A DNA stretch of 64,000 nucleotides, taken from contig NZ_JAVKCH010000019.1 of NCBI RefSeq assembly GCF_040222815.1, positions 186,001-250,000 on the forward strand, in the 5' to 3' direction. Origin of the DNA: Imperialibacter sp040222815. Its GTDB lineage: Bacteria; Bacteroidota; Bacteroidia; Cytophagales; Cyclobacteriaceae. Below are positions 42,319 through 50,712 of the stretch, one piece after another. The notes under the pieces are model-generated. The model worked only from the letters and a program-made list of their open reading frames with translations. It ran no database searches and was not told where the DNA came from. A program made the translations under genes and the position numbers. Position 1 is the first letter of the stretch. The number at the start of each line of letters is the position of its first letter.

Positions 42319-42699
42319 TTATTTATCCAATTGATAAATGGTTGTATTATCGCTCGAAAACATAAGATCACATACTTTCAGCAATCTACTGAGGTGCTCC
42401 TTTTCATAATCAGAAATTGACGTCAGATTGGCAGATAAAATAAGGTCAAGGTTCCTGTCATAAATAATCACTTCAGGCGTAGTTTCAACGTCAAGAAAAT
42501 CCGAGACCACAACCCTGACGTTGGAGCTTACTGTCTTCGGATCAATAGCAAACTCACCCATTGCATTGGGCTGAGCGTGTAAAGTGAAGAAGCCTACGAG
42601 AAGGGCTACGGCTATCCCCAGAATGATAACAATGTTTTTAAAAGCAGGCAGAGAAGCGACTTTGAATATAGCTCCCTTTATTTGAGTTTTCGACCGCAT
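42319..42699 (-). CDS. Single-TM protein of unknown function
   Basis: Taken from ATG at 42699 (MRSKTQIKGAIFKVASL), 126 residues; the open frame extends further but the extra 23 residues look non-coding. One membrane helix (NIVIILGIAVALLVGFFTL), then about 90 soluble residues with NVRVVVSDFLDVET and PEVIIYDRNLDLILSAN. No family recognised. The outside domain is probably periplasmic. It sits 35 bases before the pspC-like gene in the same direction, so the two may be co-transcribed. Confidence 0.6.
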   Translation of the reverse strand: MRSKTQIKGAIFKVASLPAFKNIVIILGIAVALLVGFFTLHAQPNAMGEFAIDPKTVSSNVRVVVSDFLDVETTPEVIIYDRNLDLILSANLTSISDYEKEHLSRLLKVCDLMFSSDNTTIYQLDK

Positions 42700-42853
42700 G
42701 CCAAAAGGCTTGCAATTCAAATGCCAAACAAGGTAACTGTTTGATAAACAAGTTAATAGATGGAACAAGGAAGGTCTGGGCTGTAACGAAACCGGACACT
42801 TTTAGACCGGAGATTGTTCACCTTTGTTCGGGTGGACTGTCCTTTTTCAGCCC

Positions 42854-43114
42854 TTACTTGTCAACAATAATCTTCTTCACCTTTTGAAATTCTGTAGAAG
42901 CATCGATCATTTTAGTCCAGTGGACCTTGGTTCCGCTCGCTTCTGACTGGTAGTAGAGCCCATCTTCTTCCTGGATCAATATGCTTATGCCAAGATCATA
43001 CCTAAGGGATTCCACTTTGTCGCCAACGGCAAGGGGCTGCTGCTCCAGATCAACTAGTTCAAGCTTTTTCTCTTTCCTGGGGGATTCTTTTTTTCTTTTG
43101 AATATGCCAAACAT
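42854..43114 (-). CDS. Small basic cytoplasmic protein, unknown
   Basis: 86 residues from ATG at 43114 (MFGIFKRKKESPRKEKK); the longer open frame up to 43219 starts with a segment unlike a real N-terminus. A Lys-rich N-terminus is followed by VGDKVESLRYDLGISILIQE, GLYYQSEASGTKVHWTKMID and the end KIIVDK. The pattern GDKVESLRYDLG is seen in uncharacterised Bacteroidota proteins. No function can be given. The gap 42700-42853 up to the next gene shows nothing clear. Confidence 0.65.
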   Translation of the reverse strand: MFGIFKRKKESPRKEKKLELVDLEQQPLAVGDKVESLRYDLGISILIQEEDGLYYQSEASGTKVHWTKMIDASTEFQKVKKIIVDK

Positions 43115-43278
43115 CCTCTGGGTAATTAATACATGAGAAAAATAGAGCAAACGCCGACGAATGTGAAAAGTTTTTTTACGAAAGCGAAAATTTACGTTTT
43201 GCACCCACTTCCCAATCAAAATATTCGGAAATTAACTACTCAAATATTGTTGAAACTACTTTTAATATACCTACTCGT

Positions 43279-44310
43279 ATGAAACCTATTTACTATAGTG
43301 TGGCTATTGCCATTGTGATGAGCGGCTGTGGGTCGCCGAAATCGCAGACTGAAGAAACTAGCAATGAAGAAGCATCGAAACCACAGGTAGTGGAGCGGCT
43401 GGATCCTGCTATTGACAAACTAATTGATAAAGACGCAAAACTCGAAATACTGGGAGAGGGCTACACCTGGGCAGAGGGGCCAGTGTGGGTGCCATCGCAG
43501 CAGATGGTGCTTTTTACTGACGTGCCTAACAATGTGGCTTACAAATGGAAGGAAGGTGAGGGTGTTAGCGTATTCCTGAAGCCTTCGGGCTACACTGCGG
43601 AAGCAGGAAAGGAAGAAAGGGAGCCTGGAGCCAACGGCCTTATTTTGGACGACCAGGGCAGGCTATTGTTGTGCCAGCACGGCGACAGAAGGGTGGCCAG
43701 GATGGATGCGCCCATAGATGCGCCTGCCTCCAAATTTGTTACGTTGGTTGATAGGTTCGAGGGCAAGCGCCTGAATAGCCCAAATGACCTTATTTTGAGC
43801 AGCTGGGGAGATATTTACTTTACGGATCCCCCGTATGGTCTTACAGGCCTGGACGCCAGCCCTATCAAAGAGATTCCATTCAACGGCGTTTACCGGCTAA
43901 AGAAAAGTGGAGAAATCGAACTTGTCACGGATAAAATGTCCAAGCCCAATGGCATAGCCTTGTCGCCTGACGAGAAGACATTGTATGTAGCCAATTCTGA
44001 CCCCGAAAGGTCAATTTGGATGTCTTTTCCGGTCAATGAAGATGGCTCTGTTGGAGAAGGGAAAGTCTTCTTTGATGCTACTGAATTGACGAAAATAACA
44101 CCCGGAAATCCCGATGGGATGAAGGTAGATTCTAAAGGAAACATTTTTGCCACTGGCCCGGGTGGAGTAGTTGTTCTAAGTCCTTCCGGAAAGCATCTGG
44201 GCACAATAATCACCGGAGCACCAACAGCCAATATAGCTTTTGCAGGCGACGACAAGGTGGTTTACATTACTTCCGAAAGTCGATTGCTAAGGATGAAGTT
44301 AAGGGAATAA
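43279..44310 (+). CDS. SMP-30/gluconolactonase/LRE family lipoprotein
   Basis: 343 residues with a lipoprotein signal (SVAIAIVMSGC, Cys17). Six-bladed beta-propeller with the SMP-30 signatures YTWAEGPVWVPSQQMVLFTDV, EPGANGLILDDQGRLLLCQHGDRR, NSPNDLILSSWGDIYFTDPPYG, KPNGIALSPDEKTLYVANSD and NPDGMKVDSKGNIFATGPGG. The family hydrolyses sugar lactones; the calcium-binding Glu and Asn residues (AEGP, NSPND) are in place. Product is probably exported to the periplasm. The substrate is not known. Ends 11 bases before a convergent gene. Confidence 0.9.
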   Translation: MKPIYYSVAIAIVMSGCGSPKSQTEETSNEEASKPQVVERLDPAIDKLIDKDAKLEILGEGYTWAEGPVWVPSQQMVLFTDVPNNVAYKWKEGEGVSVFLKPSGYTAEAGKEEREPGANGLILDDQGRLLLCQHGDRRVARMDAPIDAPASKFVTLVDRFEGKRLNSPNDLILSSWGDIYFTDPPYGLTGLDASPIKEIPFNGVYRLKKSGEIELVTDKMSKPNGIALSPDEKTLYVANSDPERSIWMSFPVNEDGSVGEGKVFFDATELTKITPGNPDGMKVDSKGNIFATGPGGVVVLSPSGKHLGTIITGAPTANIAFAGDDKVVYITSESRLLRMKLRE

Positions 44311-44321
44311 GCTTGGATAAG

Positions 44322-44789
44322 TTAGTAGAGCCAAATAATGAGGTCTTTGGCGTATTTTACAAAAAGGGTGAGAATAATGCCCCAAAAAATGGCACTCACC
44401 CACATCGGCCCAATGATCTGTTCCTTTTTCACACCGAGCGTATTGAGTATCAGCGCACCACCTATCGGTGTGATGAATAGTGGGGAAAAGAAGGACACTC
44501 CGTAGACACCATATTTTTTCCAGAGGGTCACGAAAAGCCGTTTCTTTTTTGTGAATTTTTTTTCGTTGGGCTTCGGTTTGAAAAAGCGGCTGGTGAGGAA
44601 CCTCACCTGCTCGCCAAAGTAGGTGACCAGGTAAACCATGGTCATCATACCCGCTACTGAAAGCCCGAAGGTGACAAAAATATTTAGCCCTGAAGAAATA
44701 CCAATAGTGGGGCCGACAATGAACTTAAACATGCTAAGAACATAAACGCCCAGGTATTTCAGGAGTTCGGCTACGAAATTGATCTGCAT
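44322..44789 (-). CDS. Multi-TM membrane protein, possibly small multidrug-export type
   Basis: 155 residues with about four membrane helices and a positively charged loop (FKPKPNEKKFTKKKRLF). The segment SFFSPLFITPIGGALILNTLG, followed by a helix (MWVSAIFWGIILTLFV), resembles the Sm_multidrug_ex family, but the match is by eye and weak. It lies downstream of upp in the same direction, separated by 71 bases, and convergent with the SMP-30 gene. Confidence 0.6.
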   Translation of the reverse strand: MQINFVAELLKYLGVYVLSMFKFIVGPTIGISSGLNIFVTFGLSVAGMMTMVYLVTYFGEQVRFLTSRFFKPKPNEKKFTKKKRLFVTLWKKYGVYGVSFFSPLFITPIGGALILNTLGVKKEQIIGPMWVSAIFWGIILTLFVKYAKDLIIWLY

Positions 44790-44860
44790 ATATACAGGGT
44801 GAAAGCAATATTAAAAAGTTGGAGTTATCACTTTCCAAATCAACACAAATCGTCAACGAA

Positions 44861-45511
44861 TCATTCTTTGATTCCAAAAGATAAGTCGCCGGCATCGCCA
44901 AGGCCTGGCACGATATAGGCCATTTCATTTAAATGGCTGTCTTTTGCCCAGGTCCATATACTTCCCGGGTGATCGATTGATTCTTTCAGATAGCTGATAC
45001 CTTCAGGAGCGCTTATCACCGACATGATATGAACGGCTTTCGGGTGGCCATATTTCAGGCATTGGTTGAAAGCCTTCACTAGCGATTTCCCGGTAGCCAG
45101 CATAGGATCAATTAATACGAGTTGTTTGTTGTCAAGGTTGGGTAAAGCAGAATAATTAAGTGTTATCATTAAATCTTTTGCAGAGCCCTCCTCCCTGTAG
45201 GCGCCGATAAAGCCAGATTCTGCCTTGTCGAAAATGTTCAGAAACCCCTGATAGAAGGGAATGCCTGCTCTTAGCACTGTCACCATTACTAAGTCATTTA
45301 CAGGTACTTCTGCTTGCGAAGTCCCCAGAGGAGTAGCTACTTCACATTTTTTTGTCATCAGCGTTTTCGAAAACTCGTAGGCCATCAGCTCTCCCAGCCT
45401 CTCCAAATTGGCACGGAAACGAAGCCTGTCCGTCTGTACCGACGTGTCCCTCAATTCACATAAAAACTGGTTGGCTATTGAGGTTTGCTGATTTAAAATA
45501 TGAATCTTCAT
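44861..45511 (-). CDS. upp: Uracil phosphoribosyltransferase
   Basis: Salvages uracil to UMP using PRPP. From ATG at 45511 (MKIHILNQQ), 216 residues; the frame reaches up to 45577 but the extra 22 residues are not part of the family. The PRPP-binding motif is VLIDPMLATGKS, and the uracil-binding C-terminus is YIVPGLGDAGDLSFG. The central region with AGIPFYQGFLN matches the MLRAG motif. It diverges from the M42-type peptidase gene. Confidence 0.95.
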   Translation of the reverse strand: MKIHILNQQTSIANQFLCELRDTSVQTDRLRFRANLERLGELMAYEFSKTLMTKKCEVATPLGTSQAEVPVNDLVMVTVLRAGIPFYQGFLNIFDKAESGFIGAYREEGSAKDLMITLNYSALPNLDNKQLVLIDPMLATGKSLVKAFNQCLKYGHPKAVHIMSVISAPEGISYLKESIDHPGSIWTWAKDSHLNEMAYIVPGLGDAGDLSFGIKE

Positions 45512-45622
45512 GGCAATGCTTTTGAGATGTTTCAATTTCATAAATTTAACCGCCATTAAAAAGCATCCGATGACCATGGGGTTGATTCTCCAGGGTTGAC
45601 ATTTAAGAAAACTGGAAAATCC

Positions 45623-46534
45623 ATGAAGCTATTGAAAGACCTCTGTGCCGTGTATGCGCCTTCAGGCGATGAAGCTCCTATGAAGGAGTTCTTGCTGTCT
45701 TATATAAACAAGCAGCAAAAGACATGGAAAGTGAGGCCTGAGATTATTCAGGGGCCGGAGTTTCAGGATTGCCTCATCCTGGCCTTTGGCAATCCCAGGA
45801 CGGCAATTTTTGCGCACATGGACTCCATTGGGTTTACTGTCCGGTACGACAATCAACTGGTGCCTATTGGCGGGCCAGATGCCGATACGGGTACGTTGCT
45901 GGTAGGGGAAGACAGCCTTGGGCCAATCGAATGCAAGCTTGTGTTAAATGAAGAAGGCCGTGCCTTTTATGAATTTGGTCGAGCCATTGATAGAGGCACA
46001 GGGCTTACCTATAAGTGCAACTTTCGACAACACGACGACATGGTAACCACTTGTTATCTTGATAACCGTTTGGGCGTTTATAATGCCTTGAAAGTAGCGG
46101 AAACACTTGAACACGGAGTGATAGTCTTCAGCGCATGGGAGGAACACGGAGGTGGTTCGGTGCAATACCTCACTAAATACTTGTACGAGCGCTGGCAGAT
46201 AAAACAGGCACTGGTTTCCGACATCACATGGGTAACTGACGGAGTGCATCATGGTAAAGGCGTTGCAGTGTCAATGAGAGATAAAAATATTCCACGAAAG
46301 TCGTATGTGGATCGAATCATTGCCATTGCTCAGGCTTCAGGTGTGCCTTTTCAGCTAGAAGTGGAGGGGAGCGGCTCTTCCGATGGTCGGGACGTGCAAA
46401 TTTCTCCCTATCCTATCGACTGGTGTTTTGTGGGGGCTCCTGAAAGTAACGTACACTCACCGAACGAAACCGTGCACAAAGACGACATCTCTGCTATGAT
46501 TAGTCTGTATGAAGTATTGATGGCTGAATTGTAG
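45623..46534 (+). CDS. M42/M20-type metalloaminopeptidase
   Basis: From ATG at 45623 (MKLLKDLCAVYAPSGDEAPM), 303 residues. The metal-ligand motifs of M42 glutamyl aminopeptidases are recognisable: FAHMDSIGF (His, Asp), YLDNRLGVYNAL (bridging Asp), SAWEEHGGG (catalytic Glu pair), VSDITWVTDGVHHG (Asp) and ESNVHSPNE (His). It would remove N-terminal residues from peptides in the cytoplasm. Slightly shorter than the usual 340-360. An earlier start at 45596 is possible but lacks similarity. Divergent from upp; hpt follows after 69 bases. Confidence 0.88.
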   Translation: MKLLKDLCAVYAPSGDEAPMKEFLLSYINKQQKTWKVRPEIIQGPEFQDCLILAFGNPRTAIFAHMDSIGFTVRYDNQLVPIGGPDADTGTLLVGEDSLGPIECKLVLNEEGRAFYEFGRAIDRGTGLTYKCNFRQHDDMVTTCYLDNRLGVYNALKVAETLEHGVIVFSAWEEHGGGSVQYLTKYLYERWQIKQALVSDITWVTDGVHHGKGVAVSMRDKNIPRKSYVDRIIAIAQASGVPFQLEVEGSGSSDGRDVQISPYPIDWCFVGAPESNVHSPNETVHKDDISAMISLYEVLMAEL

Positions 46535-46548
46535 TCGAGTTGGGTTGC

Positions 46549-46587
46549 AAGGCAAATGATTGTGTATTTCAAACAGCTATTTGCCTT
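46549..46587. promoter_or_regulatory. Nine-base inverted repeat before hpt
   Basis: AAGGCAAAT (46549-46557) and ATTTGCCTT (46579-46587), perfect inverted copies with a 21-base spacer, in the gap between the M42 gene and hpt. The right arm ends 17 bases before the hpt ATG. It could be a large stem-loop terminator without T tail or an operator for hpt; the role is open. Confidence 0.4.
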
Positions 46588-46603
46588 AAAAAACTAAAGA
46601 GGT

Positions 46604-47131
46604 ATGATGATAAACAGCAAGGAATTTGAGCCATACATAGATCGCAGCCAGATTAGCAATAGACTCAACGAGCTTGCTGAGCAAATTGACACGGATTATG
46701 CCGGGAAAAGCCTTGTGATGCTTGCCGTGCTGAACGGTGCCTTCATTTTTGCCGGCGATCTTATTCGTTTGCTCAAGGTCGATGCCGAGGTTTCCTTTGT
46801 AAAGCTGAAGTCTTACAGAGGGACGGCCTCAACCGGTGAAGTGCAAACCCTGATAGGGCTCATGCATGAGTTGAAAGACAGAGAAGTGTTGATTGTAGAG
46901 GATATTATAGACACAGGGCGCACAATGAGCAAGCTTTTGGAAATGGTTTGGGAGCAGTCGCCAGCATCAGTTAAAGTCTGCACGCTACTGGTAAAACCTG
47001 ATGTTTTTAAGAACAAATATCAACTTGATTACGTTGGTTTCAGCATTCCTGATAAGTTTGTTGTGGGCTACGGACTTGACTATGACGAGCTAGGCAGGCA
47101 ACTGCCAGACATCTATAAAATTAAAGACTGA
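46604..47131 (+). CDS. hpt: Hypoxanthine phosphoribosyltransferase
   Basis: Purine salvage: converts hypoxanthine (and often guanine) to the mononucleotide with PRPP. 175 residues, normal for the family. Motifs: VMLAVLNGAFIFAGDLIR, the flexible loop KLKSYRGTASTGEVQ, the PRPP-binding VLIVEDIIDTGRTM and the C-terminal YVGFSIPDKFVVGYGLDY with Asp. First of the hpt-adk-obg set that is conserved in Bacteroidota. Confidence 0.96.
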   Translation: MMINSKEFEPYIDRSQISNRLNELAEQIDTDYAGKSLVMLAVLNGAFIFAGDLIRLLKVDAEVSFVKLKSYRGTASTGEVQTLIGLMHELKDREVLIVEDIIDTGRTMSKLLEMVWEQSPASVKVCTLLVKPDVFKNKYQLDYVGFSIPDKFVVGYGLDYDELGRQLPDIYKIKD

Positions 47132-47202
47132 AGTTTGTAATTCTTTTTTTGATAAGTATTTCGGATTTTTGACCCTTTGTAAAAGAAACGAAACCTAATG
47201 TA

Positions 47203-47775
47203 ATGCTGAATATTGTTTTGTTTGGCCCTCCGGGTGCCGGTAAAGGAACCCAGAGTGAAAAGCTAATTAGCAAATATCACCTGACGCATATATCAACTGG
47301 TGACTTATTTCGCAAGCACCTGACTGAAGGCACTGAGCTTGGAAAGCTAGCTCAGAAATACATGGATGAGGGCAAACTGGTTCCTGATGAGGTGGTGATT
47401 GGCATGGTAGATGACAAGCTGAAGTCTACCGATGGGTCGTCGGGGGTTATTTTCGATGGCTTTCCCCGCACGGTTAATCAGGCCGAGGCGCTGGACAAGC
47501 TGCTCAATGGTATGGGCGAACCTATCAAAGGAATGATAGCACTCAATGTTCCTGAAGCTGAGTTAAGGGTTAGGATCAAAGAAAGGGGCAAGACTTCTGG
47601 TAGAGCGGATGACCAGGACGAAGCCAAAATAACCACCCGGATAAAAGTTTATCAGGATGAGACGATGCCGGTAGCTAATTACTACAAGTCGCAAAGTAAA
47701 TACCATCAAATAGAGGGAGTTGGTGAAATAGAAGAGATATTTCACGACATTTGCAGCGTAATAGACTCTTTCTAA
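47203..47775 (+). CDS. adk: Adenylate kinase
   Basis: Interconverts AMP, ADP and ATP. 190 residues, the short type with a reduced lid. The P-loop is LFGPPGAGKGTQSEK, the AMP-binding region HISTGDLFRKHL, the phosphate-binding FDGFPRTVNQAEALD and the lid RIKERGKTSGRADDQ. The zinc-binding Cys of long forms are absent. hpt lies 71 bases upstream and obg follows. Confidence 0.97.
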   Translation: MLNIVLFGPPGAGKGTQSEKLISKYHLTHISTGDLFRKHLTEGTELGKLAQKYMDEGKLVPDEVVIGMVDDKLKSTDGSSGVIFDGFPRTVNQAEALDKLLNGMGEPIKGMIALNVPEAELRVRIKERGKTSGRADDQDEAKITTRIKVYQDETMPVANYYKSQSKYHQIEGVGEIEEIFHDICSVIDSF

Positions 47776-47795
47776 GAGCAAAGAAATAAGGAGGG

Positions 47796-47823
47796 GGATG
47801 CTTTTCCATGGCGAAAAGCGTCC
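47796..47823 (+). promoter_or_regulatory. Strong hairpin between adk and obg
   Basis: GGATGCTTTTC (47796-47806) pairs with GAAAAGCGTCC (47813-47823), 11 pairs with one T-G wobble and a 6-base loop. No T run follows, so it is not a standard terminator. It contains an ATG at 47808 that opens the obg frame early; the family start is at 47835. Confidence 0.5.
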
Positions 47824-47834
47824 TCATTTATTAT

Positions 47835-48827
47835 ATGGCTGACAATAACTTCATTGATTACGTAAAAATTAGCTGCAAGTCGGGCAACGGCGGAGCTGGT
47901 TCAGTTCACTTTCATCAGGAAAAATTTATTGATAAAGGAGGGCCCGACGGCGGTGATGGTGGCCGGGGTGGCCACATTATTCTAAAAGGAAATTCTCAAC
48001 TGTGGACTTTGTTGCACCTCAAATACCGAAAGCACATCATTGCAGAAAACGGTGTGGCTGGCGCAGGTGACAAATGCACGGGTGCTCAGGGTAAAGACAT
48101 TATTCTGGATGTCCCATTGGGCACGGTTGCCCGGGATGCCGAAACAGGGAAGAAGCTGCTCGAAATTGTTGAGGATGGTCAAAAAGTCATCTTAAAAAAG
48201 GGTGGCCTCGGAGGACTGGGCAACGACCATTTTAAATCGCCCACAAATCAAGTGCCTACCTATGCCCAGCCAGGTACGCCAGGTGAGGAGGGTTGGGTAA
48301 TCCTGGAGTTGAAACTTTTAGCCGATGTAGGCCTTGTGGGGTTTCCAAATGCCGGAAAGTCGACACTTCTTTCCGTTATTTCAGCAGCAAGGCCCGAAAT
48401 AGCCGACTATCCTTTTACCACCCTCACGCCCAATTTGGGTGTTGTGCCCTACCGGGACTTTAAGTCGTTTGTGGTAGCCGACATACCGGGCATCATCGAA
48501 GGTGCAGCTGAGGGAAAAGGCCTCGGGGTGCGCTTTCTGCGACATATCGAGCGAAATTCTATTCTCTTGTTTATGCTCCCTGCCGATGCTTCAGATATCA
48601 AAAAAGAATACTACATCCTTCTCAACGAGCTCAAAAAGTTCAACCCGGAACTACTGGATAAGCAACGTCTCCTGGCGATCACGAAGTCGGATATGCTCGA
48701 TGAGGAGCTCATGACGGAGATGAAAGCAGAGCTGCCCGACGATGTAGAAGCCATATTTATTTCAAGCGTAACCCAACAAGGCATACAGGAACTGAAGGAT
48801 AAGATTTGGCAAACCATTAACAGCTAG
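47835..48827 (+). CDS. obg: GTPase ObgE/CgtA
   Basis: Essential GTPase for late 50S ribosome assembly and stress control. From ATG at 47835 (MADNNFIDYVKISCKSGNGG), 330 residues. The N-terminal Obg glycine-rich domain is clear (GGPDGGDGGRGGHI, GAGDKCTGAQGKD); the G-domain has GFPNAGKSTLLS (G1), DYPFTTLTPNLGV (G2), VADIPGIIEGAAEG (G3) and AITKSDML (G4). The OCT C-terminal domain of some species is missing, as is common. The ATG at 47808, nine codons upstream, lies in a hairpin loop. Confidence 0.96.
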   Translation: MADNNFIDYVKISCKSGNGGAGSVHFHQEKFIDKGGPDGGDGGRGGHIILKGNSQLWTLLHLKYRKHIIAENGVAGAGDKCTGAQGKDIILDVPLGTVARDAETGKKLLEIVEDGQKVILKKGGLGGLGNDHFKSPTNQVPTYAQPGTPGEEGWVILELKLLADVGLVGFPNAGKSTLLSVISAARPEIADYPFTTLTPNLGVVPYRDFKSFVVADIPGIIEGAAEGKGLGVRFLRHIERNSILLFMLPADASDIKKEYYILLNELKKFNPELLDKQRLLAITKSDMLDEELMTEMKAELPDDVEAIFISSVTQQGIQELKDKIWQTINS

Positions 48828-48899
48828 TGTCATCTTGTCAGTCAGAAGGGGTTTGGCAAAGTAATTGACTCTTGCTGGCAGGAATTAATGTTTCTTGAA

Positions 48900-49478
48900 A
48901 TGGCAAAAAAAAACGTGGAAGAGAACAAAGAAACTATTGAGAATAGTGTAGAAGAGCAGGTTTTGGAGAGCGAAAATGCCAATGCCTCTGAGGAGAGTAC
49001 TGACAATGGGTCAGATGCTGCTGAAGACGAAATGACTGCACTGAAGAGAGAATTGGAAGAGTCGAAAGATAAATACCTGAGGCTTTATTCTGAGTTTGAT
49101 AACTATAGAAGAAGAACAGCCAAAGAAAGGGTGGAACTTATAAAAACGGCTGGTGAGGACGTATTGGCCGTACTTATTCCTGTGGTAGACGACTTTGAAA
49201 GGGCAAAAAAATCAATAGATAGTGAAGAGGTTGAGGCTTCAGTAAAAGAAGGTATTGATCTTATTTACAACAAACTAATCAAGGTGCTTGACCAAAAAGG
49301 GCTGAAGGCCATGGAAGTTGACACCGGCCACGAGTTCGACCCCGAATTACACGAAGCGGTGACTCAGTTTCCTGCACCCGACGAGTCGTTGAAGGGAAAG
49401 GTGATAGATGTCGTGGAGAAGGGATACGTTTTGGGTGACAAGGTCATCAGGTTTGCAAAAGTGGTAACAGGGGCATAA
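48900..49478 (+). CDS. grpE: Nucleotide exchange factor GrpE
   Basis: Releases ADP from DnaK, and acts with DnaJ in protein folding. From ATG at 48900 (MAKKNVEENKE), 192 residues. A Glu/Asn-rich, low-complexity N-terminus (about 50 residues) is followed by a long coiled coil and the GrpE core: LRLYSEFDNYRRRTAKER, VLIPVVDDFERA, DQKGLKAMEVDTGHEFDPEL, HEAVTQFPAP, and KGYVLGDKVIRFAKVVT. dnaJ follows after 6 bases. No CIRCE element was seen upstream. Confidence 0.95.
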   Translation: MAKKNVEENKETIENSVEEQVLESENANASEESTDNGSDAAEDEMTALKRELEESKDKYLRLYSEFDNYRRRTAKERVELIKTAGEDVLAVLIPVVDDFERAKKSIDSEEVEASVKEGIDLIYNKLIKVLDQKGLKAMEVDTGHEFDPELHEAVTQFPAPDESLKGKVIDVVEKGYVLGDKVIRFAKVVTGA

Positions 49479-49484
49479 TTGACT

Positions 49485-50612
49485 ATGGCGAAAAGAGACT
49501 TTTACGAAATCTTAGGAGTAGAAAAGGGCGCACCACAGGAGGAAATAAAGAAGGCCTATAGAAAAATAGCCATCAAATTTCACCCTGACAAAAACCCCAA
49601 TGACCCTACGGCTGAGGAAAAATTCAAAGAGGCAGCCGAAGCTTATGAAGTCCTAAGCAATGCTGAGAAACGCCAGCGGTATGATCGTTATGGTCATCAG
49701 GGTGTTGGTGGTGCCCCGGGTGGCGGCTTCAGTGGCGGTGGCATGTCAATGGACGACATTTTTGACCAGTTCGGCGATATTTTCGGTGGTGGTGGCGGCA
49801 GCCCTTTTGAAAGCTTTTTTGGAGGCGGACGCTCCGGTCGTGGCGGTGGTCGAAAGGGGTCTAATCTTCGCATCAAGCTGAAGCTTACCCTGGTAGAAAT
49901 AGCAAACGGAGTTGAAAAGAAAATAAAAGTGACAAGGCTGGTAACTGCTCCAGGCGTTACGTACGCTACCTGCTCTACCTGCGGCGGCGCTGGTCAGGTG
50001 AGGAAGGTAGTTAACACCATGCTTGGCCAAATGGTATCCAGCAGCACTTGTAGCGCTTGTGGTGGCTCTGGCCAAAGAGTTGACAAACGGCCACCCGGCG
50101 TAGATAGCTCAGGCTTGCAGCCTCAGGAAGAAGTGATCAGCATCAAAATACCGGCTGGTGTTTCTGATGGTATCCAATTGTCAATGTCGGGCAAAGGTAA
50201 CGTTGCTCCTGGTGGCGGAACGCCCGGCGACTTGCTGATTGTGGTGGAAGAGATTGAAGATGATTTGCTGAAAAGAGATGGCAACAACGTCATATTTGAT
50301 TTGTACCTCAACTTCGCCGACGCTGCCCTCGGTACTTCGCTGGAAGTGCCAACCATCGATGGCAACGTAAAAATAAAAATTGAGCCAGGCACCCAGAGCG
50401 GTAAACTACTCAGGCTGAGAAGCAAAGGTATTCCTGACCTGAACGGCTATGGCCGGGGTGACCAGCTGATCCACGTCAATGTTTGGACACCCAAAACACT
50501 CGACAAAGAGGAAAGGGAAATACTCGAAAGATTCAGAGAATCTGACAATTTCAGCCCTAATCCAGGCAAATCGGAAAAAGGGTTCTTCGATAAAATGAAA
50601 GAATTCTTTTAA
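49485..50612 (+). CDS. dnaJ: Chaperone DnaJ with only one zinc centre
   Basis: Co-chaperone that delivers substrates to DnaK and stimulates its ATPase. From ATG at 49485, 375 residues. J domain with HPD (IKFHPDKNPND) at the N-terminus, Gly/Phe-rich region, then the zinc part: only CSTCGGAG (codons from 49971) and CSACGGSG (from 50049) are present. The first and fourth CxxCxGxG motifs are replaced by VTAPGVTYAT and VDKRPPGVDSSG, so the first zinc centre is lost. The C-terminal peptide-binding domain is normal. A terminator follows. Confidence 0.94.
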   Translation: MAKRDFYEILGVEKGAPQEEIKKAYRKIAIKFHPDKNPNDPTAEEKFKEAAEAYEVLSNAEKRQRYDRYGHQGVGGAPGGGFSGGGMSMDDIFDQFGDIFGGGGGSPFESFFGGGRSGRGGGRKGSNLRIKLKLTLVEIANGVEKKIKVTRLVTAPGVTYATCSTCGGAGQVRKVVNTMLGQMVSSSTCSACGGSGQRVDKRPPGVDSSGLQPQEEVISIKIPAGVSDGIQLSMSGKGNVAPGGGTPGDLLIVVEEIEDDLLKRDGNNVIFDLYLNFADAALGTSLEVPTIDGNVKIKIEPGTQSGKLLRLRSKGIPDLNGYGRGDQLIHVNVWTPKTLDKEEREILERFRESDNFSPNPGKSEKGFFDKMKEFF

Positions 50613-50624
50613 AAGTTATATCGG

Positions 50625-50658
50625 AATGCAGTTTCGTCGAAAGGAACTGCATTTTTTA
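50625..50658 (+). terminator. Terminator after dnaJ
   Basis: AATGCAGTT (50625-50633) pairs with AACTGCATT (50645-50653), two further pairs close the loop, and five T follow. The ATG at 50626 that opens the next frame early is in the stem and is not a likely start. Confidence 0.85.
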
Positions 50659-50712
50659 TTATTTTCTTTCAACATTCGCAACTCTCTGTGCTGTATATCG
50701 TTGATAGGCACT

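Noticed and set aside
50626..50712. Upstream ATG of the exported protein after dnaJ
   Set aside because: It lies in the dnaJ terminator stem, and the real signal peptide starts at 50713.
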